Positions 1 through 7,302 of a DNA stretch of 21,285 bases are shown piece by piece. Source of the DNA: Oscillospiraceae bacterium. Its GTDB lineage: Bacteria > Bacillota > Clostridia > Oscillospirales > UBA929. The stretch's first letter is position 1. Each line of letters starts with the position of its first letter. The stretch is taken from positions 1 to 21,285 of the forward strand of contig WRCJ01000018.1 in the NCBI GenBank assembly GCA_009784085.1, written 5' to 3'. The position numbers and the translations under genes were made by a program. A model generated the notes under the pieces. That model was not told the DNA's origin. It did not search any database and saw only the letters and a list, made by a program, of their open reading frames with translations.

Positions 1-534
1 CATCACCTCGACGATTGAGCACCGCTCATGGGACTGCATCGTGTCGCTGAGCTTGTCGATGCATTCTATGGACGTGTTGCAAGCCGTGTCGAAACCGATG
101 GCGTAATGGGAGCAGGCGATGTCGTTGTCGATGGTGGCCGGGATCCCTATCGTGCGCACGCCCCGGGCGGCCAGATCCATGGCGCCCCGGAACGTGCCGT
201 CCCCGCCGATGGTGATGATGCCGTCCAAGCCCAGGTACCGGCAGGTGTCGACCGCTTTTTGCTGCCCTTCCTGCGTCATGAATTCGGGGCACCGGGCCGT
301 GTAGAGCATGGTGCCGCCGCTCCGGTTGAGCCCGGAAACGTTCCTGTGCGTCAATTCCACGATGTCCCCGTTAATCAGCCCATTGTATCCGCGGCGGATG
401 CCCAAGCATTGTGCGCCGGCTACGTCAGCCGCGCGCGCCACGGCGCGTATGGCGGCGTTCATCCCCGGCGCGTCGCCGCCGCTGGTCAGCACCCCGACGC
501 GGTTGATTTTCCGCTCGCTATTCTCTCCCACCAT
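1..534 (-). CDS. pfkA: ATP-dependent 6-phosphofructokinase, N-terminal part (cut by window edge)
   Basis: Phosphorylates fructose 6-phosphate to fructose 1,6-bisphosphate in cytoplasmic glycolysis. The first 178 codons are present; the gene runs off the left edge right after the conserved SIVEVM stretch. Visible motifs are VGVLTSGGDAPGMNAAIRA near the N-terminus (ATP site), IITIGGDGTFRGA (Gly after GGD, as in ATP-using rather than pyrophosphate-using enzymes), ATIDNDIA (catalytic Asp region) and GFDTACNT. The ATG at 534 is chosen because AAGGGGTG lies about 5 bases upstream and the motif spacing matches the family. It lies 80 bp downstream of the ABC transporter gene on the same strand and may be cotranscribed. 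Identity is close to certain; only the C-terminal half is unseen. Confidence 0.96.
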   Translation of the reverse strand, partial: MVGENSERKINRVGVLTSGGDAPGMNAAIRAVARAADVAGAQCLGIRRGYNGLINGDIVELTHRNVSGLNRSGGTMLYTARCPEFMTQEGQQKAVDTCRYLGLDGIITIGGDGTFRGAMDLAARGVRTIGIPATIDNDIACSHYAIGFDTACNTSIECIDKLSDTMQSHERCSIVEVM

Positions 535-614
535 GATGTCACCCCTTTTTTTGTTTATCTACAACATACTATCGGATATAAGGCGAAAAAGCAAGAGGGC
601 GATTCACAGATTTC

Positions 615-2330
615 CTAATTTCTCACCAGCCGGGCATAGGCGCCGCCTCTCCGCAGCAGATCTTCATGTGTCCCCTGTTCGGCTATCCGGCCGTTTTCCA
701 GCACGACGATCCTGTCGGCCAGGCGTATGGTGGACAGGCGATGGGCAATGACGATCAGTGTACGCGTGCCCGCGATGCTGTTGATGGCGTCTTGGATTTC
801 CCTTTCTGTCTCGGTATCCACCGACGAAGTGGCCTCGTCCAGGAGCATGATCGGCGCGTCGCGCAACACGGCCCGGGCGATGGAGACCCGCTGTTTCTGC
901 CCGCCGGACAGCCGCACCCCCCTCTCCCCGATAACCGTATCATACCCGTCGGGCAGCGTCGCGATGTAGTCGGCGATGCATGCGTCCCGCGCCGCGAGCG
1001 CAATCCCTTCCCGCGTCGCGCCCTCGCAACCGTAGGCGATGTTTTCGCCAACGGAGCCGTTGAATAAAAATACATCCTGCAAGACAAGGCTGAGCTGGTT
1101 GCGCAGGCTGGACAGGGTCATATCCCGCAGGTCGATGCCATCCATCGTGATCGTGCCCTCGTCTGGGTCGTAAAACCGGGAAATCAACGCCGAAATCGTG
1201 GTTTTCCCCACGCCGGTCGGGCCCACCAGCGCGATCATTTCGCCCGGTCGCACCTCGAAGCTGATGTCGTCCAGCACCTTGAGGCCGTCCTCGTAGGAGA
1301 AGGAAACGTGATCGAAGCGCAGCCGCCCGGTCAGCCGCCCACACTCCCGCGCGCCCGGCTCATCCCGGATCGACGGTTCGGTGTCCAGCACGCCAAAGAC
1401 GCGCTCGGCCCCGGCTAGTGCCAGCTGCACGTCCTCGACCAGCTGCGCCAGCTGGGAGACCGGCGTGTACAGCAGGTTCAGGTACAACAGGAAGCCCACC
1501 ATGGTGGAGATGGCCATGCCGTAGTGGAGCGCCAGTATCGGCCCCGCCAGCAGTACGGCGACAGTGCCTATCGAGGTGACAAAGGTCACGGCCGGGTTGA
1601 GGATGCCTGAATACAATAGCGCGCGGAGGAGCGATGAGGCGTGTTCATCCGCCTTGCGGCCGACCCGGCGGGACTCGTATCGTTGCTTGTTGAAGACCTG
1701 TATCTCTTTGAGGCCGGAAAAGTTATCCTGGAGGATACCGTTGAGTTCCGCCATTTTTTCCTGCCCAATCTTGAAATTATGGCGTATCCGGCGCACGAGG
1801 AAAGACAGGAAAAATAAAAAGGGGATGGGGATGCAGACCAGGCCGGTGAGGCCGGCGTCGATGGTCAGCAAGATAACAAGCACGCCAACCAGCGTGAGCA
1901 CATTGGTGACCAGATTCGGGATGGCGTGCGCTATCACGTTTTCGAAGGTTGCCGTATCGTTGATGACATGGGACATCAGCTGCCCGGTCTGCTTGTCCTG
2001 GTGATAGCTGAGGGACAGGCGTTGGAAGTGGTCGTACAACGCGCAGCGCACCCGCGTGACCATCCGCCAGGACGCCACATGGGACAGGTATTGCGTCAGG
2101 AAGGCGCATACGGCGCGCGCGACAAACAAGAAGAGCAAGAGCAACGCCAGCCCCGTGATGGCGTCCACGGCGGTTTGGTAGGCGCCTGTCTCCATCATGC
2201 CGACGATCTCCGTCGTGACATACGGCGTCACGAGGTTGACCCCGGTTACGGCGAACAGCGCCAGCGTCGATACAAGCAAGTGCTTATACCAGGGACTGGC
2301 CATTTTGAACAATCTGCCCAGGTGTTTCAT
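615..2330 (-). CDS. ABC exporter half-transporter (fused membrane and ATPase domains)
   Basis: A 571-residue multidrug/lipid-type exporter subunit of the inner membrane. The N-terminal ~320 residues hold about six hydrophobic helices. The C-terminal ATPase domain carries Walker A GPTGVGKTT (about residue 370), signature LSGGQKQR (about 473), Walker B IMLLDEATSSVD (about 490) and the H-loop IVIAHRLST (about 525), so the ATPase should be active. Length is normal for a homodimeric half-transporter, and no partner half is adjacent. A TTG seven codons upstream extends the frame, but the ATG at 2330 has a GGAAGGGG site 10 bases before it and begins MKHLGRLFKM, so it is preferred. The substrate cannot be told from sequence. 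It diverges from pckG across a repeat-bearing control region. Confidence 0.93.
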   Translation of the reverse strand: MKHLGRLFKMASPWYKHLLVSTLALFAVTGVNLVTPYVTTEIVGMMETGAYQTAVDAITGLALLLLFLFVARAVCAFLTQYLSHVASWRMVTRVRCALYDHFQRLSLSYHQDKQTGQLMSHVINDTATFENVIAHAIPNLVTNVLTLVGVLVILLTIDAGLTGLVCIPIPFLFFLSFLVRRIRHNFKIGQEKMAELNGILQDNFSGLKEIQVFNKQRYESRRVGRKADEHASSLLRALLYSGILNPAVTFVTSIGTVAVLLAGPILALHYGMAISTMVGFLLYLNLLYTPVSQLAQLVEDVQLALAGAERVFGVLDTEPSIRDEPGARECGRLTGRLRFDHVSFSYEDGLKVLDDISFEVRPGEMIALVGPTGVGKTTISALISRFYDPDEGTITMDGIDLRDMTLSSLRNQLSLVLQDVFLFNGSVGENIAYGCEGATREGIALAARDACIADYIATLPDGYDTVIGERGVRLSGGQKQRVSIARAVLRDAPIMLLDEATSSVDTETEREIQDAINSIAGTRTLIVIAHRLSTIRLADRIVVLENGRIAEQGTHEDLLRRGGAYARLVRN

Positions 2331-2361
2331 GGCGGCAAGGCCCCTTCCCAAATAATTTTCA

Positions 2362-2423
2362 GCGTGATTATGCGCGATTATGCGTGATTATCAGCGGCAA
2401 TGATTTTCGGTGATTATCAGCGG
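2362..2423. repeat. Short phased repeats in the ABC transporter/pckG divergent control region
   Basis: Three tandem 10-bp units (GCGTGATTAT, GCGCGATTAT, GCGTGATTAT) run from 2362 to 2391. The 14-bp word GTGATTATCAGCGG occurs at 2384-2397 and again at 2410-2423. Ten-bp phasing puts the units on one face of the helix and they abut the pckG promoter, so binding sites for a regulator are an inference. No known operator consensus was recognised. Confidence 0.5.
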
Positions 2424-2430
2424 ATTTTTG

Positions 2431-2460
2431 TTGACAATGGGTACGGGCGCATGGTATGAT
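2431..2460 (+). promoter_or_regulatory. Sigma-A promoter of pckG
   Basis: TTGACA at 2431-2436 and TATGAT at 2455-2460 are separated by 18 bp, close to consensus. It points at pckG and leaves a roughly 100-nt leader containing a duplicated 17-bp word. Confidence 0.8.
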
Positions 2461-2479
2461 TGGCGGTGAATATCGTTTT

Positions 2480-2519
2480 CGCGAGGCGCAACCGGAGGTC
2501 TCCGCGAGGCGCAACCGGA
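2480..2519 (+). repeat. Duplicated 17-bp word in the pckG leader
   Basis: CGCGAGGCGCAACCGGA occurs at 2480-2496 and exactly again at 2503-2519 (period 23). Both copies lie between the promoter and the Shine-Dalgarno site of pckG, so they would be transcribed. They could be a binding site in DNA or RNA, or a plain duplication. Confidence 0.7.
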
Positions 2520-2566
2520 AGCCGCCCCTATGCTTTGCGGGACGTAAATATGGGAGGGATACGAGA

Positions 2567-4372
2567 ATGCTGGTAAAAAACAAAAACTTACGGGACTGGG
2601 CCGAGGAGGTCAGGGCGTTGTGCAAGCCGGACAGCGTCCACTGGTGCGACGGCTCTCAACAAGAATACGACAGATTGATCAAAGTCATGGTCGACGCGGG
2701 GCTCGCCACGCCGCTCAACCCGGAAAAGAAGCCCGGTTGCTATCTGTTCAGGAGCCACCCGTCCGACGTGGCGCGCGCCGAAAAGAGGACTTTTATCGCA
2801 TGCAAGAACAAGGAAGACGCCGGCCCGACAAACAACTGGATCGATCCGGACGAGCTGAAGGCCACGATGACGGCACTCTACGACGGCTGTATGAAGGGCA
2901 GGGATATGTACATTATCCCCTTCTCCATGGGGCCCATCGGATCGCCCATCGCCAAGATCGGCGTGGAAATCACGGACAGCCCCTATGTCGTCGTCAACAT
3001 GAAGATCATGACGAGGATCGGCACGGAAGTGCTGGATGTGCTGGGCGAAGACGGGGAGTATGTCAAGTGCCTGCATTCGGTGGGCAAGCCGCTGGGCGCG
3101 GGCGAGGCCGACGATGGCTGGCCATGCGTCCCCAACGTAGACGAAAAGTACATCAGCCATTTCCCCGACGAGCGCATGATCTGGTCGTTCGGATCGGGCT
3201 ATGGCGGGAACGCCCTGCTGGGCAAGAAGTGCTTCGCGCTCAGGATCGCCTGCGTGCAGGCGCGGGACGAGGGCTGGCTGGCTGAGCACATGCTCATCCT
3301 GAAACTCACCAATCCTAAGGGCGAAACATATTATGTGTGCGGCGCCTTCCCAAGTGCCTGCGGCAAGACCAACCTGGCCATGCTGGAGCCTGTCTTCCCG
3401 GACTGGAAGGTGGAAACCGTCGGGGACGATATCTCCTGGATGAAGTTCGGCGCGGATGGCAGGCTCTATGCCATTAACCCGGAATCCGGATTCTTCGGCG
3501 TGGTGCCCGGCACCTCAATGCATTCGAATCCCAATGCCATGAGGCAAATACAGTCGAATACGATCTTCACCAATGTCGCGCTGACCGACGACGGCGACGT
3601 GTGGTGGGAGGGCATCGGGACGCCCGCGCCCGACCATCTCATCGATTGGAAGGGGAACGACTGGACGCCCGCGTCCGGGACGCCCGCCGCCCACGCCAAC
3701 GCCCGGTTCACGACGCCCGCTTCCCAGTGCCCGGTCATCGCGCCCGAGTGGGACGATCCGGCCGGCGTGCCCATCTCCGCCATTTTGGTGGGCGGGCGCC
3801 GCAAGGCTACCATCCCGCTGGTCAACGAGAGCTTGGATTGGAACCACGGCGTGTTCTTGGGCTCCATCATGGGTTCGGAAATCACGACCGCCGATATCAC
3901 CGACAAGGTGGGCCAAGTCCGGCGCGACCCGTTCGCCATGCTGCCGTTCACTGGGTATCATATGGGCGATTACCTCCGGCACTGGCTGGATATCGGCAAA
4001 AAAGCAAACCCGGATCAGTTGCCCAAGATATACTTTGTCAACTGGTTCCGCAAGAACGAGGAAGGCAAGTTTATCTGGCCCGGGTACGGAGACAACAGCC
4101 GCGTGCTCAAGTGGGTCGTGGAACGGCTCTCGGGGACAGGCCAGGCGGTGCGGACGACCATCGGGAACCTGCCGGCGGCGGGCGCCATCGATACAAGCGG
4201 TCTTGATGTGACCGAGGCCGATATGGAAGAACTGTTGCATGTAGACAAAGAGGCGTGGCTGGCGGAAATCGAGTCCATCAGGGAGAATTATGTCAGCTAC
4301 GGCGATAGGCTTCCCCAAGAACTCGCCGACGAACTGGCCAAATTGGAGGAAGGCTTGGCAAAGATCCAATAA
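2567..4372 (+). CDS. pckG: Phosphoenolpyruvate carboxykinase (GTP)
   Basis: Interconverts oxaloacetate plus GTP with phosphoenolpyruvate plus CO2 and GDP; in anaerobes it may run either way. The 601-residue protein has the GTP-family length. Motifs seen: FRSHPSDVARAE near residue 62 (substrate site), the P-loop GAFPSACGKT (259-268) with the reactive Cys265, VGDDISWM (285-292, metal-binding Asp), FFGVVPGTS, and NTIFTNVALTDDGDVWWEG. These separate it from the ATP-type PckA. An in-frame extension upstream begins in the promoter -10, so it is rejected. The ATG at 2567 has GGGAGG about 8 bases upstream. It is monocistronic, with its own promoter and a downstream hairpin, facing the convergent rqcH. 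Confidence 0.97.
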   Translation: MLVKNKNLRDWAEEVRALCKPDSVHWCDGSQQEYDRLIKVMVDAGLATPLNPEKKPGCYLFRSHPSDVARAEKRTFIACKNKEDAGPTNNWIDPDELKATMTALYDGCMKGRDMYIIPFSMGPIGSPIAKIGVEITDSPYVVVNMKIMTRIGTEVLDVLGEDGEYVKCLHSVGKPLGAGEADDGWPCVPNVDEKYISHFPDERMIWSFGSGYGGNALLGKKCFALRIACVQARDEGWLAEHMLILKLTNPKGETYYVCGAFPSACGKTNLAMLEPVFPDWKVETVGDDISWMKFGADGRLYAINPESGFFGVVPGTSMHSNPNAMRQIQSNTIFTNVALTDDGDVWWEGIGTPAPDHLIDWKGNDWTPASGTPAAHANARFTTPASQCPVIAPEWDDPAGVPISAILVGGRRKATIPLVNESLDWNHGVFLGSIMGSEITTADITDKVGQVRRDPFAMLPFTGYHMGDYLRHWLDIGKKANPDQLPKIYFVNWFRKNEEGKFIWPGYGDNSRVLKWVVERLSGTGQAVRTTIGNLPAAGAIDTSGLDVTEADMEELLHVDKEAWLAEIESIRENYVSYGDRLPQELADELAKLEEGLAKIQ

Positions 4373-4404
4373 GAAAGCCATATACAATGTATTTTGGGCA
4401 ATCC

Positions 4405-4428
4405 AGGGGCGGCCGCGTGGCTGCCCCT
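4405..4428 (+). terminator. GC-rich hairpin after pckG
   Basis: GGGGCGGCC (4406-4414), loop GCGT, then GGCTGCCCC (4419-4427) form a 9-bp stem with one G-U pair, extended by an outer A-T. Only a short, weak T-rich tail (TATTTG) follows, so termination is likely but not textbook. It lies 33 bases after the pckG stop. Confidence 0.6.
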
Positions 4429-4430
4429 AT

Positions 4431-4452
4431 TTGCTGTGCGAAGGCACAGCAA
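4431..4452. terminator. Second perfect hairpin between convergent pckG and rqcH
   Basis: TTGCTGTGC, loop GAAG, GCACAGCAA form a perfect 9-bp stem. It lies between the pckG hairpin and the end of rqcH. With no T-run it is a weak terminator candidate; it may serve as an RNA 3' end stabiliser or a bidirectional stop. Confidence 0.45.
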
Positions 4453-4459
4453 CTGCCCG

Positions 4460-4529
4460 ATGAAACTTCATGCGACCAGCCTTCACTTTACTTCGTGGCG
4501 CTTTTCGGCGCATGAAGTTTCGTTTGCTG
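4460..4529 (-). repeat. Dispersed hairpin repeat, copy A (overlaps 3' end of rqcH)
   Basis: Read on the minus strand this 70-bp block aligns with 9825-9888 on the plus strand. Both start CAGCAAAC, then TTCATGCG, a variable spacer, GCGCCACGA, GTA, and end with an identical 23-bp stretch (here 4460-4482). The 13-bp arms GAAACTTCATGCG (4462-4474) and CGCATGAAGTTTC (4509-4521) form a long stem with a 34-nt internal part. The block encodes the last residues of RqcH and contains its stop codon. Confidence 0.75.
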
Positions 4530-6431
4530 TAACCTGTCCACAAGGTCACGGTCGGGGGCGACGATGATGGTTTTATATTTGTCGTAGACGACCATGCCGG
4601 ACTTGGCGCCCGGCGGCTTCTTGACATAGGCCGCGCGTGTATAGTCCACCGCGACGCGCCCGCCGCCCGCCGCCCGGGACAGCGTCGCGGCGACCTGGGC
4701 GGCTTCGCGTAGCGTCGTGTCGTCCAGACCACCCGGGGAGTCGTCACGGCCTGGGGTGTTGGGGCCGCCCGGACCGCCGCCTAGGTTGCCTGAACCACCC
4801 GGGCCGCCCGTGCCACCCTTGCCACCCGGCGCGACAGGGACGACCACATGGCTGCCCGGGGTGTTCTTGGCGTGTAGCCATATGTCCCCCCGGGCGGCTG
4901 TTTTGAGCGTGAGTATTTCATTTTGCCGGTTGTTGCGGCCAGCCCAAAAGACCACGCCGGTCGAGCTGACAAAGCGCATTGGCGCCGAGGGGACAGCCTT
5001 AATGGCCTTCTTCCCTTTGGCCTCCCGGAGATAGCCGCCTTGCGCCAGCTCCTGCCTGATGTCCTGAATATCGCCCGCGCTCTCGGCTCTGGACAGCTCC
5101 TCGACGACGCTGTCCAAATAGGCGAGCTCTTCCCGCCCGCGCGCGATCTGCTCGGTCAGATAGATTTGGGCATTCTTGGCTTTTTGATAATCCTTGTAGT
5201 ACCGCGCCGCGTTTTGTATAGCCGACAGGGTTTTGTGCAAGCGTATTTCACAGGGTTCGTCATGGTAGAAATCAAAAACCGTGACCGAGGAGGCGCCGAC
5301 AGGCACGTCGCGCTGGTAAGCCATGAGCATATCGCCGTACTCGCGCAGGCGTCCGCGCCCTTCGGTCTGCGCCAATTCCCCCTCTTGCAACGCCATTTTT
5401 CTAGCGGCGCGGTCGCGTAGCGTGGTGAGTAGCTTTGCGATATCCCGTGACTGCGCGCGGCGGCGATCGATACGGGCGCGTTCGGAAAAAAAGGCGTCCA
5501 GCATGTGGGAAAAACTCTCCGCCAAGACGAGGCGATACCGATCCCCGTATTGGGTGATAGGCAGATAGCTGAAATCCACAGGCTGATCGCCGTCATAGAG
5601 CATCCACGGCGCGGTGCCTCCGGACGAGGCGAGGCGACGCCAATGCAGAACCTGCTCCCAAAACGCTTCCGGGGAACCATATGGGGTGCCTGCCGTGGTG
5701 CCATCCGGCGCACCTGCCGCAACGCCTTCCGGCGCACCTGCCGTGGTGCCATCCGGCGCACCTGCCGCAACGCCTTCCGGCGCGCGGGCGGCCAACTCCC
5801 GGCAAACCAGCGGCGACATCCCGGTAAAATGCTTCAACAACCAATCGTCCCTGGCCGTGCCGGGCGGCATGGCCAGGATCATATCTTTCCAGCTTTCCTC
5901 GTTTGTCCCCAATGGATCCAACTTGCCCTGCGTCGGCGGCGCGCGGTAGAACAGGCCGGGCAACACCTGCCGGGTTTCCGACATCCCGGAATCCACCCGT
6001 TTCAGGCAGTCGATGATCCGCCGATCGGCGCCTTGGAGGATCAGGTTGGAATGGCGGCCTATCATCTCGGCGACAAAGGTCTTGCGGCACGGTTCGCCCA
6101 ACTCGTCCGTGATATCGAAATGAAAGTACAAAACCCGCTCCATGGGCGGTTGCTCGACAGCCGCCAAACGGGCGCCTATCAGGTGTTTGCGCAACAGCAT
6201 ACAGAACATGGGCGGCGCCGCGGGGTTATCGGTTGCTTGTTTGGTGAGATGTGCCCGGGGATGGCCGGGGTTGCAGTTGAGCAGCAGCCGCAGGTTTTTT
6301 TCCCTTTTGGTGCGCATGATGAGCTGGACTTCGTCGCGCCCAGGCATATAGATTTTGTCCACCCGCGCGCCGACCAGCGCGGCGTCCAGCTCCCGGTGCA
6401 AAGCCATCAAACAAACGGCGTCAAGTGGCAT
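4488..6431 (-). CDS. rqcH: Rqc2/RqcH-type NFACT protein (ribosome-associated quality control)
   Basis: Bacterial RqcH binds obstructed 50S subunits carrying peptidyl-tRNA and directs C-terminal alanine tailing; older annotations call it fibronectin-binding protein FbpA. The 647-residue product shows NFACT-N (residues 1 to ~205, with PPMFCMLLRKHL and EMIGRHSNLIL), a charged coiled-coil region (~330-480) and NFACT-R (~500-620, with DIWLHAKNTPGSHVVV and KKPPGAKSGMVVYDKYKT). The ATG at 6431 is preceded by AAAGGGGG and overlaps the nif3-like stop by 11 bp, implying coupling. Oddities: an in-frame 4 x 8-residue Ala/Gly/Pro repeat (~216-248), a Gly/Pro-rich insertion inside NFACT-R (~530-567), Glu98 where my recollection of B. 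subtilis RqcH has the key Asp before Arg, and a C-terminus encoded by a dispersed repeat. Confidence 0.93.
   Translation of the reverse strand: MPLDAVCLMALHRELDAALVGARVDKIYMPGRDEVQLIMRTKREKNLRLLLNCNPGHPRAHLTKQATDNPAAPPMFCMLLRKHLIGARLAAVEQPPMERVLYFHFDITDELGEPCRKTFVAEMIGRHSNLILQGADRRIIDCLKRVDSGMSETRQVLPGLFYRAPPTQGKLDPLGTNEESWKDMILAMPPGTARDDWLLKHFTGMSPLVCRELAARAPEGVAAGAPDGTTAGAPEGVAAGAPDGTTAGTPYGSPEAFWEQVLHWRRLASSGGTAPWMLYDGDQPVDFSYLPITQYGDRYRLVLAESFSHMLDAFFSERARIDRRRAQSRDIAKLLTTLRDRAARKMALQEGELAQTEGRGRLREYGDMLMAYQRDVPVGASSVTVFDFYHDEPCEIRLHKTLSAIQNAARYYKDYQKAKNAQIYLTEQIARGREELAYLDSVVEELSRAESAGDIQDIRQELAQGGYLREAKGKKAIKAVPSAPMRFVSSTGVVFWAGRNNRQNEILTLKTAARGDIWLHAKNTPGSHVVVPVAPGGKGGTGGPGGSGNLGGGPGGPNTPGRDDSPGGLDDTTLREAAQVAATLSRAAGGGRVAVDYTRAAYVKKPPGAKSGMVVYDKYKTIIVAPDRDLVDRLQQTKLHAPKSATK
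5689..5784 (-). repeat. In-frame coding minisatellite in rqcH (4 x 24 bp)
   Basis: Four tandem 24-bp units, alternating two versions, so also 2 x 48 bp: units at 5689, 5713, 5737 and 5761. Units 1 and 3 are identical; units 2 and 4 differ only in the last base. Each encodes eight residues of the type AGAPDGTT or AGAPEGVA. Copy-number change would keep the frame. Confidence 0.9.
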
Positions 6432-7302
6432 AGCCCGGCCCCCTTTGCTCGGGATGCGGAATGCGGGTGCGGGGGCCATCTTCATAGTCAAACGGTTCCT
6501 CCCCCACGCGCGAAGCCGTGATCCCGACCCCGGGCAGTTCCCGGCGCAAGAGCGCGGCGATGGGCGCCACGATGATTTGCTCGGTGGGGTAGTGGCCGGC
6601 GTCGATGAGGGTGATGCCCTCATGCTGGGCCTCTAAGAAGAGATGGTAGCTGACATCGCCGGTGATAAAGGCATCACAGCCATGCCGCCGCACGTCGTCC
6701 CACTGGGAGCAAGAGTTGCCGCTGCCCACCGCCACCGTGTGGCAAAGCCGCCCGCCGTCTGCGTAACGCAGGTGGCGACAGCCTAAGGCGTCTTTGACTG
6801 ACTGGGCCAGTCGATCCGCCGAAACCGGCTCGGGCAATTGACCGACGCGGCCCAAACCATAGCGGCGGCCATCAGAACTGGTAAAGACAGGGCCCAAAAA
6901 CGACAGCGGCCCCTCCAAGCCCACGGCGCGGGCCAAGAGGTCGTTGATACCGCCGGGGGCGGCGTCCCAATTGGTGTGCATGCAGATGGCGGCAATCCTG
7001 TTTTCCATCAGCTCCAACAGCAAGCGGCCGGTGTGCGAGGCGTCGGAGATGAATTTCAGCCCATCGCGGTAGATGATGGGGTGATGGGTCACAATGAGTT
7101 CCGCGCCTATCTGCATGGCCTCCCGAATGACCGGCTCGGTCACGTCCAACGCAACCAGCAGGTTGGTGACGGCATTATCCCGACGCCCAACCAGCAACCC
7201 CACGTTGTCGCCTGGATGCACCTGCAGGGCCCAACATGTAGGGGCGAACGCTTCCAGCAAGGTTAGCACATGGGAAACGGTTGTCATGGGGGGGTGATTC
7301 AT
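6421..7302 (-). CDS. Nif3-like dinuclear metal centre protein (YqfO/YbgI family)
   Basis: A 293-residue member of the Nif3 family, proteins with a two-metal site whose function is unsettled (GTP cyclohydrolase I type 2 is a common but doubtful label). Metal ligands are visible in VTHHPIIY, in HTNWDAAPGG and in DAGHYPTEQ. It lacks the long PII-like insertion of B. subtilis YqfO and is closer to E. coli YbgI in layout. The frame is open far upstream through trmK, but the ATG at 7302 has GGAGG 8 bases upstream and overlaps the trmK stop as ATGA. That trmK-nif3 order is conserved in Bacillota. Its own stop overlaps the rqcH start, so these genes are translationally coupled. Confidence 0.92.
   Translation of the reverse strand: MNHPPMTTVSHVLTLLEAFAPTCWALQVHPGDNVGLLVGRRDNAVTNLLVALDVTEPVIREAMQIGAELIVTHHPIIYRDGLKFISDASHTGRLLLELMENRIAAICMHTNWDAAPGGINDLLARAVGLEGPLSFLGPVFTSSDGRRYGLGRVGQLPEPVSADRLAQSVKDALGCRHLRYADGGRLCHTVAVGSGNSCSQWDDVRRHGCDAFITGDVSYHLFLEAQHEGITLIDAGHYPTEQIIVAPIAALLRRELPGVGITASRVGEEPFDYEDGPRTRIPHPEQRGPGYAT

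Noticed and set aside
28..618. Plus-strand open frame of 196 codons at the left edge
   Set aside because: It is the antisense of pfkA, whose motifs are unambiguous on the minus strand.
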